From: Pseudomonas sp.
Lineage (GTDB): Bacteria; Pseudomonadota; Gammaproteobacteria; Pseudomonadales; Pseudomonadaceae
Reading direction: 5' to 3'
DNA: 64,000 nt
Assembly: GCF_030150285.1 (NCBI RefSeq)
Contig: NZ_JASLGE010000032.1
Coordinates: forward strand, 1-64,000
Position 1 is the first letter of the stretch. The number at the start of each line of letters is the position of its first letter. Both the position numbers and the translations under genes were made by a program. Positions 40,740-49,969 of this stretch are shown here, one piece after another. The notes under the pieces were generated by a model. It was given only the letters and a program-made list of their open reading frames with translations, was not told the origin of the DNA and searched no databases.

Positions 40740-41171
40740 GGACCAAAACCACTGCTCTCGCAGATGCTTGAAAACGCTTTTGAAACCACCCCGGCAATTG
40801 GTTCGATTGGTCAGGTCGCTCTGGATATCTTTCAGGGCGGCCTCATCGTTTAGAGGCGCTTTGTCGACGCGACATAGTGCATCATGATAGCTCGCTGTCG
40901 AAGAACCGGGGATTTATTTAGGAAGGAGGACGCTATGTCATCACGTTGTCTCGGGCGTTAAGGCAAAGAGGTGTCTAGGAAACCCGGGGCGATTCATGTC
41001 TATCTACAGGGCTCGCGACTGAGCATTGTTTGCAATCAGTTTTGTGATAGTGGGAGTGGACTCAATATGAAAGGTCTATCGTTTCGATTTGTACCAGGAT
41101 TTTGTACCAAAACTCAGCTGTAGCCCCTATGCCGCTTGCGCTTCGGGGGCTGTGGAGCATTTAGCAGAGTG
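40740..41171. other. Non-coding right end of the island
   Basis: About 430 bases between mocA and the right repeat with no supported gene. It holds an 8-codon open frame behind a very strong ribosome site (AGGAAGGAGG, 40920-40929, ATG 40935), perhaps the start of a deleted gene. It also contains the paired TTTGTACCA motifs at 41088-41109. Confidence 0.5.
41088..41112 (+). repeat. Paired TTTGTACCA sites, island right end
   Basis: TTTGTACCA at 41088-41096 and 41101-41109, 13 bases apart, as at the left end. They are 63 bases inside the right attachment repeat. Confidence 0.5.
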
Positions 41172-41194
41172 TCCCTATCTCTCCGCCATTATTA
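41172..41194 (+). repeat. Island right attachment repeat
   Basis: An exact 23-base copy of the tRNA-Ser 3' end (through CCA and ATTATTA's shared bases) without the rest of the tRNA gene. The native-looking terminator follows at once. Confidence 0.85.
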
Positions 41195-41198
41195 CGGA

Positions 41199-41231
41199 AG
41201 CCCCGCAGATCAAGGTCTGCGGGGCTTTTTC
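41199..41231 (+). terminator. Displaced native tRNA-Ser terminator
   Basis: An 11-bp perfect stem AGCCCCGCAGA / TCTGCGGGGCT with a 6-base loop and five T. It lies five bases after the right repeat, where the tRNA terminator would be if the island were absent. Confidence 0.85.
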
Positions 41232-41529
41232 GTTTTCGGCATTTGACCACCCCCCATTCCCTTCCTCCCCCTCGGAACCCGCTTGGCAGTTCCCGATAAG
41301 CCTTGTGGGTTGGTCGGTGGGAAATCCTCAGGAGAGGGTAAGCAGCAGCGTTAAGTCTGTAGTCTTGATTTTAAGCGGTACCCACTTCATGAAAAATGAA
41401 ATCCACCCAGTTCATTGTCGGCACAGCGGTCAGCAAGCGAATTATTGATTTTATTCTATTAGTACTGCCCCAGCGCTAAGGTCGATTTTGCAATGGTTTA
41501 AATTGTTCCGAAAGGAAGGGTACGTATTA
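41232..41529. other. Non-coding stretch after the island
   Basis: About 300 bases without a supported gene. An open frame crossing from 41089 to 41448 runs through the attachment repeat and terminator and is not credible. Confidence 0.5.
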
Positions 41530-42171
41530 TCACGTTATTGGGTAGCTCACGATGGAAATACTATCAACAAGTGCAACCATCTGATTGCCCCTCAACTCGA
41601 CTGCTGGAAAGGTGGAGAAGTCAATGTTCAAAGCAGACAGCTCTACGAATAAGGAATTATCCGATAGTTCAAGCTTGATTGCTCCGGCTGGGTAAATGCC
41701 TTTACCTTTTTCGGTCAGAAGAAATGCCAGCGGGAAGAAAGACAGTATGCTCATGCTGCACTGATTACCTTCATTTGCCATGCTGAAGATCTTGATGCTT
41801 TGGTGGTGCTTGTGAGGGAAGAACCAGTAGTAAATGTCGTGGGTATCGTCCAGCGCGCGGTCGTCACCAAGAACAAAGTGTTGCAGCGGAGTGAAGTATA
41901 GGGTTTCACAAGGTTCTCTTCGGCACTCAGTCACTGAAGTGGCGGCAAGAATATGGCCTATCATTGCGCGGCAGTACTTCACGGCATTGAATAGTGTGTA
42001 GACGTGGGAGACGGGACTGTTGGCAGCTCTAAAGAAGTGACGAATTTTTCGGGTTAGTGTTTTGCATACATCGGCAATTTCACTGTCGTTCTCGATATGT
42101 TTTTCCCAAGCCGATGCCACTGCTGCCTGAGCGTTGCTGAGGTCGTGCTGTTTATTCTTCGAATACTTCAT
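41530..42171 (-). CDS. Hypothetical protein (213 aa)
   Basis: I do not recognise this protein. From the Met at 42171 (MKYSKNKQHDLSNAQAAVAS) it has 213 residues: a basic helical N-terminal half (WEKHIENDSEIADVCKTLTRKIRHFFRAA), then a region rich in aromatic and His residues (DIYYWFFPHKHHQSIKIFSM), then a beta-rich end. No signal peptide is present. The frame stays open upstream to 42375, but that part is rich in Arg/Lys/Cys and looks like non-coding sequence. There is no clear ribosome site. Base composition is lower in GC than the core genes. It is divergent from the Sel1 gene. Confidence 0.55.
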   Translation of the reverse strand: MKYSKNKQHDLSNAQAAVASAWEKHIENDSEIADVCKTLTRKIRHFFRAANSPVSHVYTLFNAVKYCRAMIGHILAATSVTECRREPCETLYFTPLQHFVLGDDRALDDTHDIYYWFFPHKHHQSIKIFSMANEGNQCSMSILSFFPLAFLLTEKGKGIYPAGAIKLELSDNSLFVELSALNIDFSTFPAVELRGNQMVALVDSISIVSYPIT

Positions 42172-42408
42172 CAGCAGAATAATCTGTGAAGCCCTGATGC
42201 GCGCCGACGGTTTTTTTAAGAGCGCGCCATGGCGGCAGGTCGCGGCAAGCGCGATCCGGCGGCGGCCCTGCGCTTTATGTGTACAGACGCACTTTCCTGA
42301 TGGCGACTTGATATGATTGGTTTCCGGGGCCGTGTTTTTGGTGCAAGGCGGATGGGTTTCGTTTGATAGCCACATGTTCAGGATTCAGTCGAATCACAGG
42401 AGGGGGCG

Positions 42409-43668
42409 GTGCAGATAGCGTTTGTTGTGGCTCTAGTGCTTGCGTGGCCTACTTTTGGCCTGTCCGTGCTTTGTTGGGCGGTGTGTTTTTACGTGTTTGG
42501 CCGGAAAAAGACCAAGGCGCGAATTCCGAAAGCGGATCTGGCGGCTGTCGAGGCCGTTTTCCAGCACGAGTACGCTGATTTTTTTAAGGCATTGGATGTG
42601 CCCTATTTGCAGGGGGCCGTGATAACTGATGGTGAAGCCGAGCAGTGCGGGCGGCATATCAAGAACTATATTGCTGGTAACCCTCCGGAAATCGGTCTGT
42701 TCTTTAAAGGTCTCGCCAAGTGGCGCACCAAAGGCGGGGATGCGTATGCCAGCCCGGCGATCGCCGCCGGGGAAGAGTTTAAGTTCAACTTAAAAGAACA
42801 TGTTCATGGGGTGTCTTATCGGGCCATTGAGGCGTTGATGATTAATAACCCCGGGCTGCGATGTTTTAAGTCGGTTAACTTGGCTATGGTTTCACAGTAT
42901 GTTCATGCCGGGGACGCTGGCGGGGCGTCCTCGTCAGTTAATAATATACAGAGTGTCAGCTCTCATGCCTCTGCCGAGGCTGTCGCCTATTTTAAAGAGG
43001 CGCAAGAGAGCTATGACCCTCACAATTTTGCACATGATGCGAATCCCACCGCCATCTATCTCTACCTTAAGGCTGCAGAGCTTGGGCACCTGGAGGCGCA
43101 GTTCCGGTTAGGCTCAATTTATTTGGGTAAATCGGATTCCAGGAATGCTCTCAGGTGGCTGCCTAAGGCGGCAGAGAAAGGGCATATAGGCGCTTATTAC
43201 AAATTGGGAAACTTGTATTCACGCAAGAATGACCCGCAAGCGCTGATTTGGTATTGCAAGGCGGCTGAGTCGGGCAGTGTGGAGGCAATGATAAGCTTGG
43301 GTCATATGTATGCGCAGGGGCATATAGTCCCTCAAGACCTGCCTCAGGCTGCTGCATGGCACCAGAAGGCGGCAGAGCTGGGGAGTGTCGAGTCTCAACT
43401 CAGATTGGGCAGGATGTATAAGGAGGCGGCCGGGTTAGAGCCTGATCAGGCCAAAGCAGATTTTTGGTTGGGCATGGCATTCGCCGGGTATTTAAAGCTG
43501 GCCGAAGAAGGCGACGCCGACTCGCAATGCATGCTGGGGTGTTTATACGTGGAAGGCGAGGGGGTGGCTGAAGATTACGCCCAAGCTCGCTACTGGTTTA
43601 AACAAGCAATTCTTCAGGGTGATGCTCAAGCGAACGAGATGATGATGATGTATGGTTTTGATGAATGA
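42409..43668 (+). CDS. Membrane-anchored Sel1-repeat protein
   Basis: A 419-residue protein starting with GTG behind a strong AGGAGGGGG site. An N-terminal hydrophobic segment (residues 3-30) likely anchors it in the inner membrane, followed by a region without recognised fold to about residue 190. At least five Sel1/TPR-like repeats follow (AIYLYLKAAELGHLEAQFRLG, then NALRWLPKAAEKGHIGAYYKLG and so on) to the C terminus. Such repeats bind partner proteins; no enzymatic motif is present. It precedes the convergent autotransporter gene. Confidence 0.85.
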   Translation: MQIAFVVALVLAWPTFGLSVLCWAVCFYVFGRKKTKARIPKADLAAVEAVFQHEYADFFKALDVPYLQGAVITDGEAEQCGRHIKNYIAGNPPEIGLFFKGLAKWRTKGGDAYASPAIAAGEEFKFNLKEHVHGVSYRAIEALMINNPGLRCFKSVNLAMVSQYVHAGDAGGASSSVNNIQSVSSHASAEAVAYFKEAQESYDPHNFAHDANPTAIYLYLKAAELGHLEAQFRLGSIYLGKSDSRNALRWLPKAAEKGHIGAYYKLGNLYSRKNDPQALIWYCKAAESGSVEAMISLGHMYAQGHIVPQDLPQAAAWHQKAAELGSVESQLRLGRMYKEAAGLEPDQAKADFWLGMAFAGYLKLAEEGDADSQCMLGCLYVEGEGVAEDYAQARYWFKQAILQGDAQANEMMMMYGFDE

Positions 43669-43720
43669 CCCACGCAGTACGTTACCCCTCTGAATGGTTT
43701 ATGCCCGGTATTGGCCCTTG

Positions 43721-43747
43721 CCCGGGTTGATCCGCGATCAACCCGGG
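43721..43747. terminator. Hairpin between Sel1 gene and autotransporter
   Basis: A perfect 12-bp stem CCCGGGTTGATC / GATCAACCCGGG with the loop CGC, between the convergent stops. It has no T run, so its role as terminator is likely but not certain. Confidence 0.6.
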
Positions 43748-43778
43748 GTGGGGCGTAGAAGGCCGTTAGGCCCCGTGG

Positions 43779-46700
43779 TTAAAACTCGTAAGAGAGGTTG
43801 ATTGTACCTGTCGCCCCTTTGCGCTCGCCAAAGAAGCCTTGTACACCCACGTCCAGTTTTACGGCCGTCAGCGAGGCGAGGGGGGTGGTCGAAATGCCGA
43901 CTTCGACGATGCCGGTGCTGCCCCCCAAATCAGGCTTTTTAATCGACATGTCGAAGGCTTTGCCTGAGACTTTTCCGTCGAATTCATGCTCGTAAGCAAT
44001 ACCGGCATAGGGTGCGATTTGTGGGGTGGCCGCGTAGGTGTAGCGGGTGCCGGCGCGCAAGCGCGAGCTGTTGTCGCTGCCAAAGCTGAGCTTGTCGTTG
44101 CCGATCATGACGCTGTCAGCGTCAATGCGGCTCCAGCTGTAGCGGCTGTACACATCCACCGATTGTTTTTCATCCAGGTTGAAGGCGTAGCCGAGGCCAG
44201 CCATGGCGCTGACGTAGTTCGATTTGGCGTTGTAATGCCCGCGTACGCCGCCGGCATCCACCAGGTCGTTGCTGTCAAAGCTGGTCTTGACCTTGCCGGC
44301 CCGCAGGACGGCATCGACGTACAGGCCATTCTTGCTGCCGACTACCGGTGCCGGGGCTGCTTTGGGGGCGGTGCCGGCGACATCCATGTGCATCATCAAG
44401 CCCGCGCCGGTGTAGCGCAGGTCGCCCGTGCCGTGCACATCGCCATAGCCGGCGAAGCTGTTGTAGCTGTCGTAGTTGCCTTGGCCATGGTCGATAAAAG
44501 CGCCCATCATCATTTTGCTGGTATCTTGCAGCTCAACGCAGCCGCGCAGGCCCAAGGCCATTTTGAAGTCCCGCACCCGGATGTGTGAGCCCGTGTCGTA
44601 ACGGCTGGAGCCGCCATCGCCGATGAAGAAAAAGTTGGTGGCGCAGGTGTTAAGGCTCTCGCGGATCATATCCGTGCCCTGGTTGGTGAAGGCGAGCGCG
44701 GCGGCGCGACCTTGCAGGAAGGCTTCCGATTTGGGGTTGAGGGTGCCGGCAGGGGAGCCGTCGGTCTCATCCTTGCGGTCAATGTTCAGCACAAAGGCAT
44801 CATCTTCCATGCCGAGATTGGCATCGTAAACAATGAAGTGGCCTTGCTCGACCTTGACTCGGGTTGGGGTGGTAGCCCCTTGTGCCTTGTCGATCAGCAC
44901 CACCTTGTCACCGGCATTGAGTTGGTTGCCGTCGCTTTCCATGGCGACGGTGTGCTGGGTATTGGTGAGGTTCACCGCGTCCGGCCCGGTGATGGTGATC
45001 AGGGTGTCTTGATTGACCACATCTTTAGGCAATAGCCAGTTGTATTGTTCGAAGTTGTAGATCCCCGCGAGCGAACCCCGGTAGCCATTGAGGTTCAGGG
45101 TATTGCCGCTGAAGGCCCTGCTGGCGACGGCCTTCCCGTCGCCGTCGACACTCTGGCCGCCATACACCGCACCGGTGATGGAGAGCAGGGCACCGTTCAA
45201 GGTCACGGTGTTGTTTTGCGCCAGGCCACCCAGGCCCGCCACGCCCCCCATACCGGCCGCGCCACCCTGGCTATAACCGCCATACACATCGCCGGAGATT
45301 TCAGATTGACCTGAAACATTGATTGTATTGTCGCTGGTGTCGCCACCGTTACCACCGTTTGAACTCACACTGGAGTAGCCGCCGGCACCGCCACGGCTGA
45401 GCCCGCCGTACACGGAACCGCCCATATGGCCGTCTGAAGCGGAAGGGGCCGCCCTGGACGCTCTGTTAAGAACGCCACCGGCATCGCCGCCGGCGGCCCC
45501 GTTCAGGATCGTATTGGTCAGGTTGAGGGTGTTGTTGGAGATTGCACCGCCATCGCCTCCCGAGGCGTTGCCTTCTTCAGCAACGCCGCCTGCGCCGCCT
45601 TGGCTAAGCCCGCCAAAGACTGAACCGCCGCCATGGCCGCCTGCGCCCGGAATGTCAGCGTAGGAACTGCCATTGCCGCCCACGGCCCCTGTGAGCCGGG
45701 TGTTGGTCAGTGAGAGGATGTTTCCTGTGATGTCTCCTCCCTGGCCGCCCGCCGCAGCGCCTTCCGAAGCGGCTCCTCCGGCCCCGCCGGTGCTGATGCC
45801 ACCAAACACCGAGCCGCCACCGTTACCGCCATTGCCAGCGTTACCGGACGCGCTGCCATGGTTGCCAGCGCCGCCGGTGATCGTAGTGTCGCTCAGCGTA
45901 ACGGTATTGAAACTGACGGCACCGCCCGTGCCGCCATTGGTGAGGCTCTCTGTAGAGGAACCCCTGAAAATGCCGCCCGCACCGGCGGTGCTGACGCCGC
46001 CGTAGATCGACCCGCCGCCATCCCCGCCTGAGCCTGCCTCTTCACCCGCTGCCCCGCCGTCTGCGCCGGTGATGTCGACGCGTGTCAGGGTGAGGGTGTT
46101 TCGCGAGACCGCGCCGCCGTTGCCGCCAAGGGCCATTTCTGCCCCTCCGCCGGCACCGCCGCTGCTGAGCCCGCCGAAGACCGAGCCGCCGCCATGCCCC
46201 CCGGCGTTCGCACCGAATTGATCATGACTGCCCGCCGCACCGCCTGCAGCACCCGTCAGAAAGACATCGGTCAGGGAAATGCGGTTGAGCGAAATAGTAC
46301 CGCCATGGCCGCCAGACGAGGTGCCATCATCCTCCGATAAGCCGCCGTTTCCCCCGGTGCTCAGCCCACCAAAAATCGAAGCACCGCCATGTCCGCCAGC
46401 CTTTACAACGGGCTCATCGGAAGGGTTGCTGCCGCCCACACCGCCGATGATTCGGGTGCTGGTCAGTGAGAGGGTATTGGTCGAGATGTCCCCCCCCATA
46501 CCGCCCGAGGTTGAGCCCTCTTGAGCGCTTCCCCCCAGCCCGCCGCGGCTGACGCCGCCAAACACCGAGCCGCCACCGTTACCGCCGTTGCTGCCAGCCC
46601 CTCCGGTCAGTACCGAGTCGCTCACCGTCAAGGTATTGAAACCGACATTACCGCCAGTGCCGCCATCGACGCGGCTGTCGGGCGAGGCCGCTGCGTGATG

Positions 46701-48686
46701 GCCACCGGCTCCGGCGTTGCTCACCCCGCCGAAGATCGACCCGCCGCCATCCCCCCCTGCGCCCGCCATCCCCGTCCCAGAGTTTTCGCCCGTAGCCCCG
46801 CCTTCTGCGCCCGTGAGCACGGCGCGGGTCAGGGTGAGGGTGTTGCGCGAGACAGTGCCGCCGTTGCCGCCAACAGAGGTTTGTGCCCAGCCGCCGGCAC
46901 CGCCGCTGCTGAACCCGCCGAAGACAGAGCCGCCGCCATAGCCCCCTGAACCGGTAACGCCGTTATTTTCATTATCGCCGGAGGCCCCGCCCGCAGCACC
47001 GGTGAGGGAGACATCGGTGAGGGACAGCTGGTTGGACGAAATATCACCGCCATTACCGCCCGAGGCGATGTCATCATCCGAGGCATCATTAGAGCCCCCG
47101 CCGGCCCCGCCGTTACTGAGCCCGCCAAAGACCGAAGCCCCCCCGTGCCCCCCGGCCGCGCCAGTTCGATTCAACTCGCTGGTACTGCCGCCCACACCCC
47201 CGGTGAGCCGGGTGTCGGTCAGCGAGATGATGTTTTGCGTGATTTCCCCTCCCGTGCCCCCCCTTGCGGAGCCTGTTTGGACCATCCCGCCCGCACCGCC
47301 GTTGCTGAGACCACCAAAGACCGAGCCGCCGCCATTGCCGCCCATGCCAATGCCCCCCGCAATGTCGCGGTTACCGTAGTTCCCGCCGACGCCGGCACTG
47401 CCGCCATCCCCGCCGTTGATCGTGGCTCCATTGACAGTGATGGTATTAGAGCCCGCTTTGCCCGCATTGCCGCCATCGGCTGTCGCAGCGTAATCGGCGA
47501 AACCGCCCGCGCCGGCGTTGCTCAGCCCGCCGATGAGAGACCCGCCGCCCTGACCGCCCGTGCCGCCACCGCCCCCGTTATTTTGCAGGCCGCCTTTAAC
47601 GCCGCCGCCCTGGCCGCCGTCACCGCCGTCTAGCGTGATATTGGTGAGCGTGAGCGTATTGCCCGTGACATCGCCTGCATTGCCTCCGTTACTGGTGGAG
47701 GTGGGCGAATAGCTATACCCCGCGGCCCCACCGTTGCTTAAACCGCCGACAATCGACCCGCCACCATTACCGCCGCTACCGCCCCCGCCTGTGCCATCCG
47801 TGGTTTGCCCGGCATTGCCGCCCGCCGCCCCGTTCAGTGTGGCGTCCGTGAGGGTGACGGTGCTGCCGGTCACGTTGCCGCCAAGGCCGCCATTGGCCGA
47901 TGAGGTGTCGGCGCGTGCACTGCCACCTGCACCCCCGGCGCTGACGCCACCGTACGCCGAGCCTCCCCCATGCCCCCCGTCACCCTGGCCGCCTTGGCCT
48001 TCAAACTCTGAAACGCCACCGCTACCGCCTACCTCGCCCGAGAGCGTGGCACCGGTGATGTTGAGTGTGCTTTGAGTGATGTTTCCGCCGCGGCCGCCCT
48101 CGCTGGTGCCATGGCTGGCGACAGTTCCTCTATCCTCCGCTTCTCCCCCTGCGCCGCCGGTGCTCATCCCCCCAAAGACTGAGCCGCCGCCGGCCCCACC
48201 GGCCCCACCGGCGCCTTCGCCCGTGCTCCCGCCCTTGCCGCCTGCGGCACCGGTGATTGAGTGAGTGAGCGTCACCGTATTCTGACTGAGTGCACCGCCG
48301 TTTCCGCCATTGGTGCTGGCACCCTCATCGTATGAGGTTCCGCCCGCGCCGCCGCTACTGAAGGCACCAAAAAACGAGCCGCCGCCCTGGCCGCCGGCTC
48401 CAGCCCCGCCTGACGACGAGCCTGAGCCGGGGTTTTGGCCGTTGCCACCCGGTGCCCCGGTGAACGCAGTGTTGGGTGGGGTGATATCTTGGTTAGCGAT
48501 ATTGGCCCCATCGGAGCCATTCGTTTGGCCCGGGGCATCAGTTGCAGCCGCCCCTTGGTTGAATTGGCCTTGATCATAACTCTCGGTGTTACCGGCCTGG
48601 CCAGCCGTGCTAGCCGCCCAGGCGGAAGAAGATAAGAACAGACTTGAAGAAATAGCGATGGCTAAAGGTGTTAAGTACAAGTGCAT
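43779..48686 (-). CDS. Type V autotransporter with Gly-rich repeat passenger
   Basis: A 1635-residue secreted protein. A signal peptide (MHLYLTPLAIAISSSLFLSSSAWA) is followed by a passenger of about 16 full repeats plus degenerate ones, each roughly 70-85 residues. Each unit combines GGNGGxxSxNxLSLTxxxLTG and GG(H/N)GGGSVFGGLSxGGAGG. A non-repeat linker (about 1200-1340) leads to the autotransporter beta-barrel of about 280 residues ending NLSYEF with the terminal Phe. The start at 48686 has GAGAGG upstream. Passenger composition (Gly, Ser, Ala, Thr, Asn) suggests an extended surface fibre or adhesin. No protease motif was seen. Confidence 0.85.
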   Translation of the reverse strand: MHLYLTPLAIAISSSLFLSSSAWAASTAGQAGNTESYDQGQFNQGAAATDAPGQTNGSDGANIANQDITPPNTAFTGAPGGNGQNPGSGSSSGGAGAGGQGGGSFFGAFSSGGAGGTSYDEGASTNGGNGGALSQNTVTLTHSITGAAGGKGGSTGEGAGGAGGAGGGSVFGGMSTGGAGGEAEDRGTVASHGTSEGGRGGNITQSTLNITGATLSGEVGGSGGVSEFEGQGGQGDGGHGGGSAYGGVSAGGAGGSARADTSSANGGLGGNVTGSTVTLTDATLNGAAGGNAGQTTDGTGGGGSGGNGGGSIVGGLSNGGAAGYSYSPTSTSNGGNAGDVTGNTLTLTNITLDGGDGGQGGGVKGGLQNNGGGGGTGGQGGGSLIGGLSNAGAGGFADYAATADGGNAGKAGSNTITVNGATINGGDGGSAGVGGNYGNRDIAGGIGMGGNGGGSVFGGLSNGGAGGMVQTGSARGGTGGEITQNIISLTDTRLTGGVGGSTSELNRTGAAGGHGGASVFGGLSNGGAGGGSNDASDDDIASGGNGGDISSNQLSLTDVSLTGAAGGASGDNENNGVTGSGGYGGGSVFGGFSSGGAGGWAQTSVGGNGGTVSRNTLTLTRAVLTGAEGGATGENSGTGMAGAGGDGGGSIFGGVSNAGAGGHHAAASPDSRVDGGTGGNVGFNTLTVSDSVLTGGAGSNGGNGGGSVFGGVSRGGLGGSAQEGSTSGGMGGDISTNTLSLTSTRIIGGVGGSNPSDEPVVKAGGHGGASIFGGLSTGGNGGLSEDDGTSSGGHGGTISLNRISLTDVFLTGAAGGAAGSHDQFGANAGGHGGGSVFGGLSSGGAGGGAEMALGGNGGAVSRNTLTLTRVDITGADGGAAGEEAGSGGDGGGSIYGGVSTAGAGGIFRGSSTESLTNGGTGGAVSFNTVTLSDTTITGGAGNHGSASGNAGNGGNGGGSVFGGISTGGAGGAASEGAAAGGQGGDITGNILSLTNTRLTGAVGGNGSSYADIPGAGGHGGGSVFGGLSQGGAGGVAEEGNASGGDGGAISNNTLNLTNTILNGAAGGDAGGVLNRASRAAPSASDGHMGGSVYGGLSRGGAGGYSSVSSNGGNGGDTSDNTINVSGQSEISGDVYGGYSQGGAAGMGGVAGLGGLAQNNTVTLNGALLSITGAVYGGQSVDGDGKAVASRAFSGNTLNLNGYRGSLAGIYNFEQYNWLLPKDVVNQDTLITITGPDAVNLTNTQHTVAMESDGNQLNAGDKVVLIDKAQGATTPTRVKVEQGHFIVYDANLGMEDDAFVLNIDRKDETDGSPAGTLNPKSEAFLQGRAAALAFTNQGTDMIRESLNTCATNFFFIGDGGSSRYDTGSHIRVRDFKMALGLRGCVELQDTSKMMMGAFIDHGQGNYDSYNSFAGYGDVHGTGDLRYTGAGLMMHMDVAGTAPKAAPAPVVGSKNGLYVDAVLRAGKVKTSFDSNDLVDAGGVRGHYNAKSNYVSAMAGLGYAFNLDEKQSVDVYSRYSWSRIDADSVMIGNDKLSFGSDNSSRLRAGTRYTYAATPQIAPYAGIAYEHEFDGKVSGKAFDMSIKKPDLGGSTGIVEVGISTTPLASLTAVKLDVGVQGFFGERKGATGTINLSYEF

Positions 48687-49193
48687 AGTGCAATCCTCTC
48701 TTTTTATGGGGGAGAACGCAGTATTGGCTTCAGCGTTCCTTTGCTCTGGAAAGCAAAGGTAGTTGGGGAATCGGCAAGCGCCGGTAAGTTGTAAACGTTG
48801 CGTCGGCAAAGCCGATGAGCGGTTAATGCTTATCGAGCCTTGGGTCTCTTTAAATATGTTTCCTGCGCCAATGGGTGTGTGCGCTGTAACCCGCGTGATA
48901 GCCAGTTATCGGCAGGTTGATTGGCGCTGCTATGATGTTTTTTCAGTGTGGGGTTTTGCTCGTTTTAATGCGGGGGTGCATAACTTTAAAAGGAGGCGTG
49001 AATTTTTTTGTTAGGTTGGCTTAATACACTTTAGTATTAATTATTTAGTACAAGTTTAAGGCCGCATTGGCAGTGGCTATTAATGCGCCTTGAACGCTGT
49101 TATTTGGGCGCATGCGACCCAATTGATTAACGCGTTGCGGCGGGAAGAGAGGCGTTACAGGCTTAAACACGGCGGGATGACAGCGGGTTCTAA
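48687..49193. other. Autotransporter upstream region
   Basis: About 500 bases without a supported gene, AT-rich near 49000-49060. It contains the perfect 20-base palindrome TTAATACACTTTAGTATTAA apart from its 6-base centre (49021-49040), a candidate operator. Confidence 0.5.
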
Positions 49194-49233
49194 CCCGCCC
49201 CTGTTCGCCTGGGGTCAGACGAACAGGGGCGGG
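49194..49233. terminator. Hairpin after gltL
   Basis: A perfect 14-bp GC-rich stem CCCGCCCCTGTTCG / CGAACAGGGGCGGG with a 12-base loop, seven bases after the gltL stop. It lacks a long T run on the minus strand. Confidence 0.65.
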
Positions 49234-49240
49234 GGGTGGA

Positions 49241-49969
49241 TCAATGTTGCAGGATTTTCGACAGGAAACTGCGGGCTCGTTCTGAGCGCGGCGCTCCGAA
49301 GAACTCTTCGGACTTCACGTCTTCGATGATTTCACCACCGTCCATAAACACGATGCGGTCAGCCACTTTGCGGGCAAAGCCCATTTCGTGGGTCACGCAC
49401 ATCATGGTCATGCCTTCGCCCGCCAGTTCGACCATCACGTCCAGCACTTCGTTGACCATTTCCGGGTCGAGGGCCGAGGTGGGTTCGTCGAACAGCATGG
49501 CGATGGGGTCCATGGCCAGGGCGCGGGCAATGGCCACCCGTTGTTGCTGGCCGCCGGACAGCTGAATCGGGTACTTGTGAGCGTGGTTTTTCAGGCCCAC
49601 GCGCTCCAGCAGCGCCATGCTCTTTTTCGTGGCGGTGGTGCGGTCGCGCCCCAATACCTTGATTTGCGCCAGGTTCAGGTTGTCGGTGATGGTCAGGTGC
49701 GGGAACAGTTCGAAATGCTGGAACACCATGCCTACCCGTGCGCGCATTTTGGGCAGGTCGACGCCTTTGCCGGTCACGGGCTGGTTCTCGATGAAAATGT
49801 CGCCTTCCTGCACCGGCTCAAGGCCGTTGACGCATTTGATCAGGGTGCTCTTGCCCGAGCCGGAAGGCCCGCATACCACCATGACTTCACCGCGCTCGAG
49901 CTGGGTGGTGCAGTTTTTCAGGACCTGAAAGTTACCGTACCATTTGCTCAGGTTGTTCATCTGGATCAT
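49241..49969 (-). CDS. gltL: Acidic amino-acid ABC transporter ATPase
   Basis: A 242-residue ATPase of the polar amino-acid uptake family. Walker A is [13 protein letters not shown] (about residue 33), the Q-loop follows in GMVFQHFELFPHLT, the signature is LSGGQQQR and Walker B is AMLFDEPTSALDPEMV, with the switch His in CVTHEMGFA. It powers glutamate/aspartate uptake with the permeases upstream. Its ATG overlaps the permease stop by four bases. In P. aeruginosa the equivalent system is called AatJQMP. Confidence 0.92.
   Translation of the reverse strand: MIQMNNLSKWYGNFQVLKNCTTQLERGEVMVVCGPSGSGKSTLIKCVNGLEPVQEGDIFIENQPVTGKGVDLPKMRARVGMVFQHFELFPHLTITDNLNLAQIKVLGRDRTTATKKSMALLERVGLKNHAHKYPIQLSGGQQQRVAIARALAMDPIAMLFDEPTSALDPEMVNEVLDVMVELAGEGMTMMCVTHEMGFARKVADRIVFMDGGEIIEDVKSEEFFGAPRSERARSFLSKILQH

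Noticed and set aside
41089..41448. A 119-codon open frame on the plus strand
   Set aside because: It runs through the island attachment repeat and the tRNA terminator, lacks a ribosome site and shows no homology.
44200..48400. Regular repeats that could suggest a CRISPR array
   Set aside because: The repeats are in frame, imperfect and 210-255 bases apart, and encode a protein repeat. No short identical repeats with unique spacers and no cas genes are present.
45673..48577. Several Pro- and Ala-rich open frames on the plus strand
   Set aside because: They are the reverse complement of the Gly-rich autotransporter repeats (GGN gives CC-rich codons) and have no starts or ribosome sites.
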